In this document: positions 55,046-64,000 of the stretch, piece after piece
Layout: every line of letters starts with the position of its first letter
Numbering within the stretch: position 1 is the stretch's first letter
DNA from: Tessaracoccus palaemonis
GTDB lineage: Bacteria > Actinomycetota > Actinomycetes > Propionibacteriales > Propionibacteriaceae
Direction of reading: 5' to 3'
Assembly (NCBI RefSeq): GCF_019316905.1
Contig: NZ_CP079216.1
Coordinates: 2,356,001 to 2,420,000 of the forward strand
Length of the DNA: 64,000 bases
Translations under genes and position numbers: made by a program
The notes under the pieces: generated by a model
Told to the model about the DNA's origin: nothing
The model's input: the letters and a program-made list of their open reading frames with translations, nothing else
Database searches by the model: none

Positions 55046-56250
55046 AGGCCGTCACCGCCCCTCGGCGCCTTCACACGGCGGACCTTGCCGGCACGCGAGG
55101 CCTTCCGGCGCCGGACGATGGCGGTCACCAGGGAGGTGACGATGAGGATGAGCAGGACGCCCGCCAGCGCGGCGACGGCGATGGCCGCGTAGCGCCACCA
55201 GTCGGAGACGGGCTGGGTCTCGGTGGTCGCGGCGGCGGCCGACGGGTCGGCCATCACGGAGACCTCCGCCTCGGCGACCTTGCCCGAGCCGGCGCCGGTC
55301 AGGGTGATCACGTGGGTGCCGGCGCGCATGTCGCTCGGCAGCGAGATGGCGCCGGCGACCTCGCCGAAGCGGCCGGCGGTCAGCGGGCCGACCCCGGCCA
55401 GTCCCGCGCCGACGGTGGCGACGACCTGCTCGCCTGCCTCGAAGCCCTGCCCGGTGAAGCCGATGACGCGGCCGGCCTGGATGGCGCTCTGGCTGAGCCC
55501 GACGGTCGCGGGGACGTCGGCCGCCTCGCCGTCAGCATCACCCTCGGCCTCCGCCGCCGAGGCCGCGGCCGTCGCGGCCGGGGTGGTCGCCGTGCCGGTG
55601 GAACCCGAGGTCGACGACGACCCGTCGGAGCCGGAGGAACCCGTGGATCCGGACGTCGAGCTGGTGCCGCTGGCCCCCGAGGCATCGCCGAAGCTGATGG
55701 GCGTGAACGTCTCGTTCTTCGCGTTGACCACGCCGTGCGCGCCGATGGTGATGATGCCGCACTGCACCGCCAGGCAGTCGACCGAACGCGAGTTGCCGTC
55801 GCGGTCCTGGGCCGTGAACTCCGGGCCGGGCACCACCAGCGAGACGGAGAAGTTCCCGCTGGCCGACACCTCGCCGCCGTTGGCGGAGCTCTCGGTCGAG
55901 GACCCGGGGAAGGCGATGAACTTCTGGTAGCCCTGGTTGTCCTTGGTCTCGGAGTCCGGGACGTAGAGGAGATCGGAGCCGGTCTTGCCGCCGTTGCTGG
56001 GCTTCCAGGAGCCCCCGCTCGGGTCGTCGACCCACCCGAACATCAGGTAGATGCCGCCGAAGCCCCCCTTGATGGACTGGAAACCGCTGCCCTTGATCTG
56101 GAAGGTCGTCGAACCGTCGGGCTTGGCCACGGCGCTGCCGAGCGACGACGTGGCCGTGACGCGGGCCGCGGCCTGGGCAGGCTGGGCGCCGGCCAGCGCC
56201 AGCCCGAGGGCGGCGGCCAGCGTGGTGGCTGCGGCGATGATCCTATTCAC
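55042..56250 (-). CDS. Haem-operon surface protein, membrane anchored, unknown fold
   Basis: This secreted protein of 402 aa has a signal peptide (cut near AQAA), a domain at about 30-190 with STFQIKGSGFQSIKGGFGG and a cysteine pair in VDCLAVQCGIITIGAHG, then a Ser/Gly/Asp-rich linker. An Ig-like segment at about 245-335 and a C-terminal helix with a basic tail follow. Proteins of this build occur in actinobacterial hmu/hta clusters, but I cannot assign a family with certainty. It overlaps hmuV upstream and the HtaA gene downstream by four bases each. Confidence 0.7.
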   Translation of the reverse strand: MNRIIAAATTLAAALGLALAGAQPAQAAARVTATSSLGSAVAKPDGSTTFQIKGSGFQSIKGGFGGIYLMFGWVDDPSGGSWKPSNGGKTGSDLLYVPDSETKDNQGYQKFIAFPGSSTESSANGGEVSASGNFSVSLVVPGPEFTAQDRDGNSRSVDCLAVQCGIITIGAHGVVNAKNETFTPISFGDASGASGTSSTSGSTGSSGSDGSSSTSGSTGTATTPAATAAASAAEAEGDADGEAADVPATVGLSQSAIQAGRVIGFTGQGFEAGEQVVATVGAGLAGVGPLTAGRFGEVAGAISLPSDMRAGTHVITLTGAGSGKVAEAEVSVMADPSAAAATTETQPVSDWWRYAAIAVAALAGVLLILIVTSLVTAIVRRRKASRAGKVRRVKAPRGGDGL

Positions 56251-57038
56251 ACGGACTCCCGGACTCTGGAACGGACCGGCAGCACGACTGGCCCGCCGGA
56301 GATGGGGTCGTCGATGACGGTGACGGGGTGTCGGTAGACCTGCGTGAGCAGCTCAGCGGTCAACACCTCGCGGGGCGTGCCGTCGGCCACGACGACGCCG
56401 TGGTCGAGCAGGACGACGCGGTCGGCGTAGGCGGCGGCGAGCGACAGGTCGTGCAGCACGACGACGACCGCCACGCCCGCGTCGGCGCGGTCGCGCATGT
56501 GCGCGAGCTCCATCTCCTGGTGGCGCAGGTCCAGCGCGGCGGTGGGCTCGTCGAGCAGCAGCAGGGCCGTCTCCTGGGCCAGGGCGCGGGAGAAGCTGAC
56601 GCGGGCCGCCTCGCCGCCGGACAGCGTCGGGACGCGGCGCTGCGCGAAACCGAGAGTCTCGGTCAGGTCCATCGCGGCGGCGACGACCTCGTCGTCGCGC
56701 TCCGCCTCGTCCGTGCCGTGCCACGGGGCGCGTCCCATCCGGACGACCTCGGCGCCGGTGAACGCGAAGGATACGCGGGCCTGCTGCGTCTGCACGGCGC
56801 GGTGGCGGGCGGCCTCGGCGGGGCGCCAGGAGTCGAGCGCGCGGCCGAACATGGTCACATCGCCCGCGTCGGGGCGCACGTCGCCGGAGATGACGGCGAG
56901 CAGCGTCGACTTGCCGGCTCCGTTGGGGCCGACGAGCGCAACCAGCTCTCCGACGCGGACGTCGAGGTCGATGTTGCTGAGGATCGGGTTGCCCGACAGT
57001 GCGACGGAGGCCCCGGTGACGGTGACGGCGCTGCTCAT
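56247..57038 (-). CDS. hmuV: Haemin ABC transporter ATP-binding protein
   Basis: This is the ATPase of the haem importer, 263 aa. Walker A is GPNGAGKST, the signature is TLSGGEAARVSFSRAL, Walker B is LLLLDEPTAALD and the H loop is VVLHDLSLA. The FecE/HmuV subfamily is supported by DVTMFGRALDSW and the neighbouring hmuU. The ATG overlaps the hmuU stop by four bases. Confidence 0.94.
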   Translation of the reverse strand: MSSAVTVTGASVALSGNPILSNIDLDVRVGELVALVGPNGAGKSTLLAVISGDVRPDAGDVTMFGRALDSWRPAEAARHRAVQTQQARVSFAFTGAEVVRMGRAPWHGTDEAERDDEVVAAAMDLTETLGFAQRRVPTLSGGEAARVSFSRALAQETALLLLDEPTAALDLRHQEMELAHMRDRADAGVAVVVVLHDLSLAAAYADRVVLLDHGVVVADGTPREVLTAELLTQVYRHPVTVIDDPISGGPVVLPVRSRVRESV

Positions 57039-58141
57039 GCCCAGCCTCCGGCCCCGCGGGAGCCGCGGCGGATGAGCCAGAAGAAGAACGGGCCGCCGAC
57101 GAGCGCGGTCAGCATCCCGATGGGCAGCTCGGCGTAGGTCACCAGCGTGCGGGCGAGCAGGTCGGCGATCAGCAGGAGCGCGGAGCCGCCGACGGCGGAG
57201 ACGATGATGAGCCAGCGGTGGCCGGGGCCGAGCACCATGCGCACGAGGTGCGGGATGACGAGCCCGACGAAGGAGATGATGCCGCCGAAGGCGACGGCGG
57301 CGCTGGTCAGCACGGCCACGATGAGGATCGCGATGCGGCGCAGGTGCTCGACGTCGACGCCGAGGTGGCGGGCGGAGCGCTCGCCGAGGCTCAGCAGGTC
57401 GAGCTGACGGGCCAGGCACAGCGCGGCCACGATCCCGGTCACGGTCAGGGGTGCGACGACGGCGACCTGCGTCCAGCGGGCGCCGTTGAGGGAGCCCAGC
57501 TGCCAGAAGACGATCTCCTCGCGGGCCTGCGTGTCGCCGAGGAAGACGAGCAGCGCGATGAGGGCGCCGCAGACGGCGTTGATGGCGACGCCGGTCAGGA
57601 CGAGGGTGACGACCTCCGTGCGCCCGCCGCGGCGGGCGGTCCGGTAGGCGAGCATCGTCGCGCCGAGGCCGCCGAGGAAGGCCGCGACCACCAGGGTCCA
57701 GGACCCGAGCGCCGACAGGCCGAACACGATGACGGTGCAGGCGCCCACGGCCGCGCCGGACGAGACGCCGATGACGCCGGGCTCGGCGAGCGGGTTCCCG
57801 AAGACGCCCTGCATGAGCACCCCGGCGACCGACAGGGCCGCCCCGACGACCAGCGCGAGCGCGACGCGTGGGAACCGGACGGTCCACAGGGCCGCCTCGC
57901 TGTAGGCGTGCGCCGGATCGACGGTGCCGATGCCGAGCTTGGCGCCGATCGAGGCGAACACCTCGCCCGGGGAGATGATCATCTGCCCGTTGACCAGGGA
58001 GAGGACCGTCGCGATGGCGAGCACGACCAGCAGCACGGTCAGCATCGTCACGGGCAGCCAGGCGCGCGGCTCCGGCGGGAGGTGCGGCTGCTCGTCGCCC
58101 GCGGCGGGGGCGGTCTCGAGACGGAACGCGACGCTGCTCAC
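57035..58141 (-). CDS. hmuU: Haemin ABC transporter permease (FecCD family)
   Basis: This is an integral membrane channel for haem, 368 aa and about ten helices. FecCD family segments are visible: PRVALALVVGAALSVAGVLMQG, NPLAEPGVIGVSSGAAVGA, and a late FVGLVIPHLVRMVLGPGHR. The GTG start (58139-58141) overlaps the hmuT stop (GTGA) and begins the conserved N-terminus; the longer open frame belongs to hmuT in another phase. Confidence 0.94.
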   Translation of the reverse strand: MSSVAFRLETAPAAGDEQPHLPPEPRAWLPVTMLTVLLVVLAIATVLSLVNGQMIISPGEVFASIGAKLGIGTVDPAHAYSEAALWTVRFPRVALALVVGAALSVAGVLMQGVFGNPLAEPGVIGVSSGAAVGACTVIVFGLSALGSWTLVVAAFLGGLGATMLAYRTARRGGRTEVVTLVLTGVAINAVCGALIALLVFLGDTQAREEIVFWQLGSLNGARWTQVAVVAPLTVTGIVAALCLARQLDLLSLGERSARHLGVDVEHLRRIAILIVAVLTSAAVAFGGIISFVGLVIPHLVRMVLGPGHRWLIIVSAVGGSALLLIADLLARTLVTYAELPIGMLTALVGGPFFFWLIRRGSRGAGGWA

Positions 58142-59193
58142 AGGTCTACCCCGTAGAGGGCGGAGGCGAGCGAGCGCAGCACGTCGGGCGTGGTGGAGCC
58201 GAAGCTCAGGATCTGGGAGTCGTCCATGTCGATGACGCGCCTGTTGGTGCCCGCGGGGGTCTGCGCGAACGCGGGTACGTTCTCCAGCAGCCCGTCCACG
58301 CCGCCGACGGACTCGAGGCCCTTCGTCATGCAGAGGACCACGTCGGGGCTGGCGGCCACGAGCGCCTCGTCGGTCATGGGCTTCATGCCTGTCACGCCGA
58401 CCTCGCTCGCCACGTCGACCGCGCCGAGGGCCTCGATGAGTGAGTCGGAGCCGGAGCCCTCGCCGAACAGGTAGTAGACGCCGGACTGGCCGCGCAGGTA
58501 CAGGAAGGCGACGCGGAGCTTCTCGCCCTCGTCCGCGGGAGCAATCTGGGCGATCTCGGCGACAGCCTCGTCGATCTCGGCCTGCGTGCGCTCGGCCAGC
58601 CTCTCGGCCTCGTCCGACAGGCCGACGGCGGCGCCGACCTGGCGGGTGATCTCGTCGACGTTGTCCATCGAGCGGTGCGAGTCGACGACCACGACGGAGA
58701 CGCCCGCGTCGCGCATCTGCTCGATGACCGACCACGGGCCGAGGCTGGTGTCGGTGATGATGAGGGTCGGCGCCAGCTGCAGGATCGCCTCGGCGTTGAG
58801 CTCGTGGCCGGCCGGGGTCACGAGCGTCGCGTCGGCGATCTCGTCGAAGGTCGACGATGAGTCGCGGCCGACGACGTTGGCGCCGAGGCCGAGCTCGAAG
58901 ACGATGCGCGAGGTGGTGCCGTAGAGGTCGAGCGCGAGGATGCGGGAGATGTCGTCGACGACGACCTCGGTGCCCTGGACGTCGGTGACGGTGGCGGGGA
59001 TCGCGGGCTGCGGGTCGTCGGTGATCGCGTGCACCGTCGCGTCGTCGACGGTGGCGGTGACGGCTCCGGTTAGCGACTGCGCGTCGTCAACCCGCTGGGG
59101 GGACGTCGCCCCGCCGCACGCCGTCAGGGCCAGCACCAGCGCTCCGGCAAGGAGTTGCGGACACCGGCTCAGGGCAAGGGAAGCGATCGTCAC
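58138..59193 (-). CDS. hmuT: Haemin-binding lipoprotein
   Basis: This is the substrate-binding protein of the haem importer, 351 aa, with a lipobox LALTAC in the N-terminal region. The periplasmic-binding-protein fold of TroA type is visible: ISRILALDLYGTTSRIVFELGLG, STFDEIADATLVTPAGHELNAE, and a C-terminal IDMDDSQILSFG. I choose the GTG at 59193. A TTG six codons earlier would put the start codon inside the iron box, which is unlikely. It is the first gene of the operon. Confidence 0.93.
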   Translation of the reverse strand: MTIASLALSRCPQLLAGALVLALTACGGATSPQRVDDAQSLTGAVTATVDDATVHAITDDPQPAIPATVTDVQGTEVVVDDISRILALDLYGTTSRIVFELGLGANVVGRDSSSTFDEIADATLVTPAGHELNAEAILQLAPTLIITDTSLGPWSVIEQMRDAGVSVVVVDSHRSMDNVDEITRQVGAAVGLSDEAERLAERTQAEIDEAVAEIAQIAPADEGEKLRVAFLYLRGQSGVYYLFGEGSGSDSLIEALGAVDVASEVGVTGMKPMTDEALVAASPDVVLCMTKGLESVGGVDGLLENVPAFAQTPAGTNRRVIDMDDSQILSFGSTTPDVLRSLASALYGVDL

Positions 59194-59198
59194 GCCCC

Positions 59199-59230
59199 AC
59201 AGGTTAGGCAAACCTCACCGGATTTTGCAA
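59199..59230 (-). promoter_or_regulatory. Iron-regulated promoter of the haem-uptake operon (DtxR-type box)
   Basis: Minus-strand TTGCAA (59225-59230) and TAACCT (59201-59206) are 18 bases apart. The 19-base segment at 59199-59217 matches the DtxR consensus in 15 positions (core AGGTTAGGCAAACCT) and covers the -10 box. It ends only six bases before the chosen hmuT start, so the leader would be very short. Confidence 0.8.
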
Positions 59231-59264
59231 ACTTCCCTGTGCATTAATCCGCCGGCGCCACAGG

Positions 59265-60305
59265 TCAGACCAACCGCGCCGCGCCGGCCCCCTCCTCGTC
59301 GATGATCTCGCCGAGCACCCAGCCGTGCACCTCGCGCTGCTGCAGCGCGGCCAGGGCTGCGGGGACCTGGTCCTGCGGGAGGATCGCGACCATGCCGACG
59401 CCCATGTTCAGCGTCGCGTCGATGTCGGCCTGCGGCACATTGCCGACCTGCTGCACGAGCTGGAAGATCGCGGGCGGGGTCCAGCTGTCGCGCTGCAGAA
59501 CGGCGGCCATGCCGTCGGGGATGACGCGCGCGAGGTTGTTCTCGAGTCCGCCGCCGGTGATGTGGCTCATCGCGTGCACGTCGGCCTTCGAGATGAGGTC
59601 GAGGATGTCGAGCGCGTAGACCTTGGTGGGCTCGAGCAGCTCCTCCCCCAGGGTGCGGCCGAGCTCGTCGACGTGGCGGTCGAGGCTCCAGCCGGCCTGC
59701 TCCAGCAGGACGTGGCGCACCAGCGAGTAGCCGTTGGAGTGCAGGCCCGACGACCTCATCGCGATGACCGCGTCGCCGGGCTGGACGAGGTGTGCGCCGA
59801 GGATCTGATCCTTCTCCACCACGCCGGTGGTGGCGCCGGCGATGTCGTACTCGTGTGGGGCGAGCAGGCCCGGGTGCTCGGCGGTCTCGCCGCCGACCAG
59901 CGAGCAGCCGGCCGCGACGCAGGCGTCGGCGATGCCGGAGACGATGGCCGCGATGCGCTCGGGCACGACCTTGCCGGTGGCGATGTAGTCGGTCACGAAC
60001 AGCGGCTCGGCACCGCAGACGACGAGGTCGTCGACGAGCATGCCGATCAGGTCGAAGCCGATGGTGTCGTGCTTGTCCAGGGCCTGCGCGATGGCGACCT
60101 TGGTGCCGACGCCGTCGGTCGAGGTCGCCAGCACCGGATTGCGGTAGCCCTTCAGCGCGGAGGCGTCGAAGAACCCGGCGAAGCCGCCGAGCCCGCCGAG
60201 CACCTCCGGGCGGCGCGTCCGCTGCACGGACGCCTTCATCAGCTCGACGGCGCGGTCGCCGGCCTCGATGTCGACGCCGGCGGCGGCGTAGGCGCTCTGG
60301 TTCAC
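59265..60305 (-). CDS. purM: Phosphoribosylformylglycinamidine cyclo-ligase
   Basis: This purine-synthesis enzyme makes AIR from FGAM with ATP, 346 aa. N-terminal SAYAAAGVDIEAGDRAV, ATSTDGVGTKVAIA, LVGGETAEHPGL and HITGGGLENNLAR are hallmarks of PurM. The GTG at 60303-60305 is chosen: GGAGG lies about 7 bases upstream and it overlaps the purF stop (GTGA). The frame stays open upstream through purF without meaning. Confidence 0.96.
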   Translation of the reverse strand: MNQSAYAAAGVDIEAGDRAVELMKASVQRTRRPEVLGGLGGFAGFFDASALKGYRNPVLATSTDGVGTKVAIAQALDKHDTIGFDLIGMLVDDLVVCGAEPLFVTDYIATGKVVPERIAAIVSGIADACVAAGCSLVGGETAEHPGLLAPHEYDIAGATTGVVEKDQILGAHLVQPGDAVIAMRSSGLHSNGYSLVRHVLLEQAGWSLDRHVDELGRTLGEELLEPTKVYALDILDLISKADVHAMSHITGGGLENNLARVIPDGMAAVLQRDSWTPPAIFQLVQQVGNVPQADIDATLNMGVGMVAILPQDQVPAALAALQQREVHGWVLGEIIDEEGAGAARLV

Positions 60306-61735
60306 TTCACGACCTCCAGGTTCAGGAGCTTGGCCTGTGCGGGTGGGATGGCGACGGGGTACCTGCCGTCGAAGCAGGCCCGACAGAGGCTGTCCGCCGG
60401 GATGTGGGTGGCCTCGGTCAGGCCTTCGATGGAGATGTAGCCGAGCGAGTCGGCGCCGATGGACGTGCAGATCTCGTCGACGCTGAGCCCGGGCGCGATG
60501 AGCTCGGCCCGGGTGGCGAAGTCGATGCCGTAGAAGCAGGGCCACTGGACGGGCGGCGACGAGATGCGCACGTGCACCTGACTGGCGCCCGCCTCGCGGA
60601 GCATCCGCACGAGGGCGCGCTGCGTGTTGCCGCGCACGATGGAGTCGTCGACGACGACGAGCCGCTTGCCCTCGATGACCTCGCGGAGCGGGTTGAGCTT
60701 CAGCCGGATGCCGAGCTGGCGGATGGTCTGGCTCGGCTGGATGAACGTGCGGCCGACGTAGGCGTTCTTGACGAGACCCTGTCCGTAGGGGATGCCGGAG
60801 CCCTGCGCGTAGCCGATGGCCGACGGCGTGCCCGACTCGGGCACGGGGATGACGAGATCGGCGTCGACAGGGAACTCCTCGGCCAGCTTCCGGCCGATCC
60901 GCACGCGGGTGGAGTGAACGTTCTGGCCGCCGATGGTGGTGTCGGGGCGGGCGAGGTAGACGTACTCGAAGATACACCCCTTGGGTGCGGGCTCGGCGAA
61001 GCGCTGCGTCCGCAGGCCCCGCTCGTCGATGGCGAGGAACTCGCCGGGCTCGACCTCGCGCACGAAGCTCGCTCCGACGATGTCGAGGGCCGCGGTCTCG
61101 GACGCGACGACCCAGCCGTTGCTCAGCCGTCCGAGCACCAGCGGGCGGATGCCCTGCGGGTCGCGGGCGGCGTACAGCGTCGTCTCGGTCATGAAGGTGA
61201 GGCAGAAGGCGCCGACGAGGCGCGGCAGGACGCGGAGCGCGACGTCCTCGAGCGGCAGGTCGCCGAAGCTGGACATCAGGGCCGTGACCAGCGAGGTGTC
61301 GTTGGTCGAGTCCATGGTCTTCTTGCGCGGCACCTTCTCCGACGGGGCGAGCTCGGCGAGCCAGTCCTCCAGCTCGTCGGTGTTGGTCAGGTTGCCGTTG
61401 TGGGCCAGCGCGAGGCCGCCGTGATGCGTGGCGCGGAACGTGGGCTGCGCGTTGTTCCAGACGGACGCGCCGGTCGTGGAGTAACGCGTGTGGCCGATGG
61501 CCAGCCGCCCGGGCAGCGACCGGAGCGTGGCCTCGTTGAACACCTGGGACACGAGCCCCATGTCCTTGTAGACCATGATGCGCTGCTCGTTGCTGACCGC
61601 GATACCCGCGGACTCCTGCCCGCGGTGCTGGAGCGCGAACAGGCCGTAGAACGTGAGTTGCGCGACGTCCTCCTCGGGTGCCCACACCCCGAAGACGCCA
61701 CATTCCTCTTTCGGACCTTCAAAGTCGTTCGGCAC
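60302..61735 (-). CDS. purF: Amidophosphoribosyltransferase
   Basis: This is the first committed enzyme of purine synthesis, 477 aa. Cys12 in PKEECGVFGV is the expected N-terminal nucleophile after removal of an 11-residue propeptide, as in Bacillus-type PurF. Four cysteines (around FGVWAPEED downstream and late CFDG/CRAC) fit the Fe-S type. The PRPP loop is VVVDDSIVRGNT. The start codon is GTG. It is coupled to purM. Confidence 0.96.
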   Translation of the reverse strand: MPNDFEGPKEECGVFGVWAPEEDVAQLTFYGLFALQHRGQESAGIAVSNEQRIMVYKDMGLVSQVFNEATLRSLPGRLAIGHTRYSTTGASVWNNAQPTFRATHHGGLALAHNGNLTNTDELEDWLAELAPSEKVPRKKTMDSTNDTSLVTALMSSFGDLPLEDVALRVLPRLVGAFCLTFMTETTLYAARDPQGIRPLVLGRLSNGWVVASETAALDIVGASFVREVEPGEFLAIDERGLRTQRFAEPAPKGCIFEYVYLARPDTTIGGQNVHSTRVRIGRKLAEEFPVDADLVIPVPESGTPSAIGYAQGSGIPYGQGLVKNAYVGRTFIQPSQTIRQLGIRLKLNPLREVIEGKRLVVVDDSIVRGNTQRALVRMLREAGASQVHVRISSPPVQWPCFYGIDFATRAELIAPGLSVDEICTSIGADSLGYISIEGLTEATHIPADSLCRACFDGRYPVAIPPAQAKLLNLEVVK

Positions 61736-61802
61736 CGGATCAGCCTATACGGAAGGCCCCCGGGCGGACCTCTTCACGGGGAGCCATGACTAGCATGTGG
61801 GC

Positions 61803-64000
61803 ACATGACCGGCTGGGTAGGTGTTGCGCTGCGTCGGGCGGCCGCCGCCCGCGCGCTGCTCGTCGTCCTGCTGGCGCTCGTGGCGGTCGTCGCGGGGCTG
61901 GTCGTCGGGTCGCTCGGGCACTGGGCGAGCCTGGCCGACGAGACCGCCGCCGACGCCGTCGCCGACTCGACGCTGACGGTCCGCACCCGGCTCGCCGCGG
62001 ACCCGACGTCACAGGACGAGACGGCGAGGAAGGCCCTGGCCGACGGCCTCGCGCCGACCCCCGTCACGGTGCTGACCAGCTACGACACCGAGCCGCAGCG
62101 CGTCGGCTCGTCGCGCGTGACGCTGGCCGCCGGCCCCCTGTTCGACTCCGCCGTCGCCGTCGAGGGCGCACTGCCCGCCGCGGCGAATGAGGCGGCCGTG
62201 CCCTACTCGGCCGCCGACGCGCTCGGTCTCGAGATCGGCGACGAGGTCAGCGTCGCGGGCCGGACTCTGACGGTGACGGGGACCTGGCGGCTGACGGACG
62301 CGCGCCTGGTGGAGGCCGTCGGTTCCCCGCTGCTCGTCGCCGACGAGGTGGTCGCGGCCACCGACTCCCCCTTCGTCCAGTGGACCCTGCTGCCCGGTGG
62401 CGCGACGGCGTCCGGGCTCGGCCCGCTGGCCGCCGGCGCCGGGCGGGCCCGCGAGCTGGCGGAGCCCGCGGACCTCACGGGCCGCGGCGTCACCGTCGGC
62501 GGGGATCTGGCCGAGGCCGCGGCGTCCGCGGACACCGACCTCGAGCTCGCCGCGTTCCTCCGCATCGTCCCCCTGACGGTGCTGCTGCTCGTGGCGGCCG
62601 TCGGACTGGTGCAGGTCGCCGTCCTGCTGGCCGCCGCCCGCGAATCCGAGGTGGGGCTGTTGTTCGCCCGTGGCGCGGCCAGGCCGCAGGTGCTCACCGC
62701 CGGCCTGGCCGAGGCGCTCGTCGTCGCCGTCTGCGGCACGGCCCTCGGTGCGCTTCTCGTCGGCCAGGTGAACATGGGGGTCGCGGTGTCCCTCGCGCTC
62801 TCGGCCGGCGCCCTCTGCGGCGTGGCCATCCGCTCCTCGCGCCCCCGCGACGGCCGCGACTCCGGACGGCTCCGCGCCGTCGCCGGGGCCGCGTCGCTGG
62901 CACTGGTGTGCGCGCTGGCCGCGCTCACGACGTGGCAGCTGCGCCGGCACGGACGCCTGGCGGAGGTGATCGGCGCCGGCGTGGTCGGCGACCCCGTCGC
63001 CGCGCTGTCCCCGGCGTTGCTGCTCGCCGCCGTCGGCGTCGCCGCCCTCGTGGTGCTCGCCCCCGTAACGCGGCTGCTGGAGCTGGCCACGCGCCGGGCC
63101 GGCACGCCGCTGTGGCTGGCGGGGGCGCAGCTCGCCCGCGCCCTGCGCCTGCACGCGGTGCCGGTCGTCCTGATGGTGCTCGCGACATCCACCGCCACGT
63201 TCTCGGCCGTGTTCGCCGGCTCGGCGGCCCGCTACGAGGGTGACGTCGCCGCGCTGGCCGCCGGGGCGCCGGTCAGGGCGACCCTCTCGTCGACCTCCGC
63301 CGACGACGTGCCGCTGCCCGCCGCGGCCGGGCTCGCCTCGCCGACCCCCGTGTGGCTCGCCGACGCCGGGCAGGTCGGCAACCTGCTGGTCCCGATGCTC
63401 GCCGCCCCCACCGACTCGCTCGCTCGCGTGGCCATCCTGCCCGGCGGCGCCACGACCCCCGACCTCAGCGACGCCGCGGCGGACACGGTGCCCGTCGCGC
63501 TGACGACGTCCATCGCCGGGGATGCCTCGCTGGAGGTCGGCGACGCGCTGGTCATCGGGGCCTTCGGGGCGCGCTTCGACGCCACGGTCGCGGCGGTCGT
63601 CGACACGCTGCCGCGCATCGGTGACGGGGCGCTGGTCGACTCCGCGGCCCTGCAACGCGCCCTCGCCTCCGACGGCCGCACGCTCGGCAGGCCGGCCGAG
63701 ATCTGGGCCGGAGACGGCACGGACGACCAGCTGGCCGCGCTGGCCGCCGAGCAGGGGGTCACGGACGTCTCCCGACCGGCCGCTGCGTCGACCGACGGAC
63801 CGACGGCGCTGACCGCCGGCTCGCTGCGGCTCGCCGCCGTCGGTGCCGTCGCGCTGGCCGCCGCCGGTGTTGCCGCGGCGTCGGCCGCCCAGCTGCGCGC
63901 CCGCAGGCCCGAGGTGGCCGTGCTGCGGGCGCTCGGCATGACCCCGACGGCCCAGGCCGCTGCCAGGATCTGGGAGTCGGCCGTCGTCGGGGCGCTGGCC
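61803..64000 (+). CDS. FtsX-like permease family protein, partial (3' end outside window)
   Basis: This large membrane protein has about 730 codons visible. An N-terminal helix (about 18-38) precedes an extracytoplasmic domain, then helices near 255-275 and 295-320 and a second group near 360-460. A further external domain and helices begin again at about 675. The layout (paired helix blocks with long outer domains, and RARRPEVAVLRALGMTP) is that of FtsX/MacB-type ABC permeases. Its ATPase is not visible. It is divergent from purF. Confidence 0.8.

Noticed and set aside
59194..59211. A longer hmuT starting at TTG (59211)
   Set aside because: It would place the start codon inside the iron box and -10 region; the GTG at 59193 gives a normal lipoprotein signal.

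Overview
The window is chromosomal DNA from a high-GC Gram-positive actinobacterium. The evidence is strong GC bias at third codon positions, menaquinone biosynthesis beside a nuo operon, a monomeric NADP isocitrate dehydrogenase, a DUF3073 protein, HtaA-type haem-uptake proteins and DtxR-type iron boxes. A member of the Propionibacteriales (a Propionibacteriaceae-like organism) fits best, but that placement is inference without a database search.

Layout: 1-7.9 kb holds the minus-strand operon for the peripheral and first membrane parts of complex I (nuoA-G, nuoG cut by the window edge), led by a geranylgeranyl-reductase-family flavoprotein that probably saturates the menaquinone tail. 8.2-19 kb is a menaquinone region (menF, menG, menD, menC, menA, menE) interrupted by an ABC exporter pair and a RecB-like nuclease; menB and menH are not here. 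19-28.4 kb is mixed housekeeping: a PLDc_N-type small membrane protein, a lone DhaL-type protein, a CDF metal transporter, a 2-hydroxyacid dehydrogenase, a one-chain alpha-beta glycyl-tRNA synthetase, a pentapeptide-repeat protein and a patatin phospholipase. 28.4-37.2 kb has a DUF5134-like membrane protein and a full kdpFABCDE potassium operon with an extra 27-codon membrane ORF before kdpF. 37.2-40.7 kb has a VOC protein, tRNA-Phe, tRNA-Asp and tRNA-Glu, an SH3/peptidase wall enzyme with a structured leader, and a membrane-anchored protein resembling the GroEL apical domain.

40.6-44.2 kb is a decayed mobile island next to tRNA-Lys. It has a lipoprotein, two miniproteins, the C-terminal end of a tyrosine integrase, a permease start, an ABC ATPase with two stop codons, a truncated DtxR regulator, and an Ltp-type gene related to phage superinfection-exclusion lipoproteins. 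44.2-49 kb has an aminotransferase, a hydrolase, DUF3073 and isocitrate dehydrogenase. 49-59.2 kb is an iron-controlled haem block: haem oxygenase with its own iron box, and a long tightly coupled operon hmuTUV - surface protein - two HtaA proteins - DUF916 protein - two alpha/beta hydrolases. One HtaA protein ends in a WxL-like wall-binding domain. 59.2-61.7 kb is purF-purM, and the window ends inside an FtsX-like permease.

The main unexplained pattern is that four clusters of palindromic or tandem repeats (9.5, 14.5, 20 and 26 kb) each sit exactly between two genes whose 3' ends face each other.
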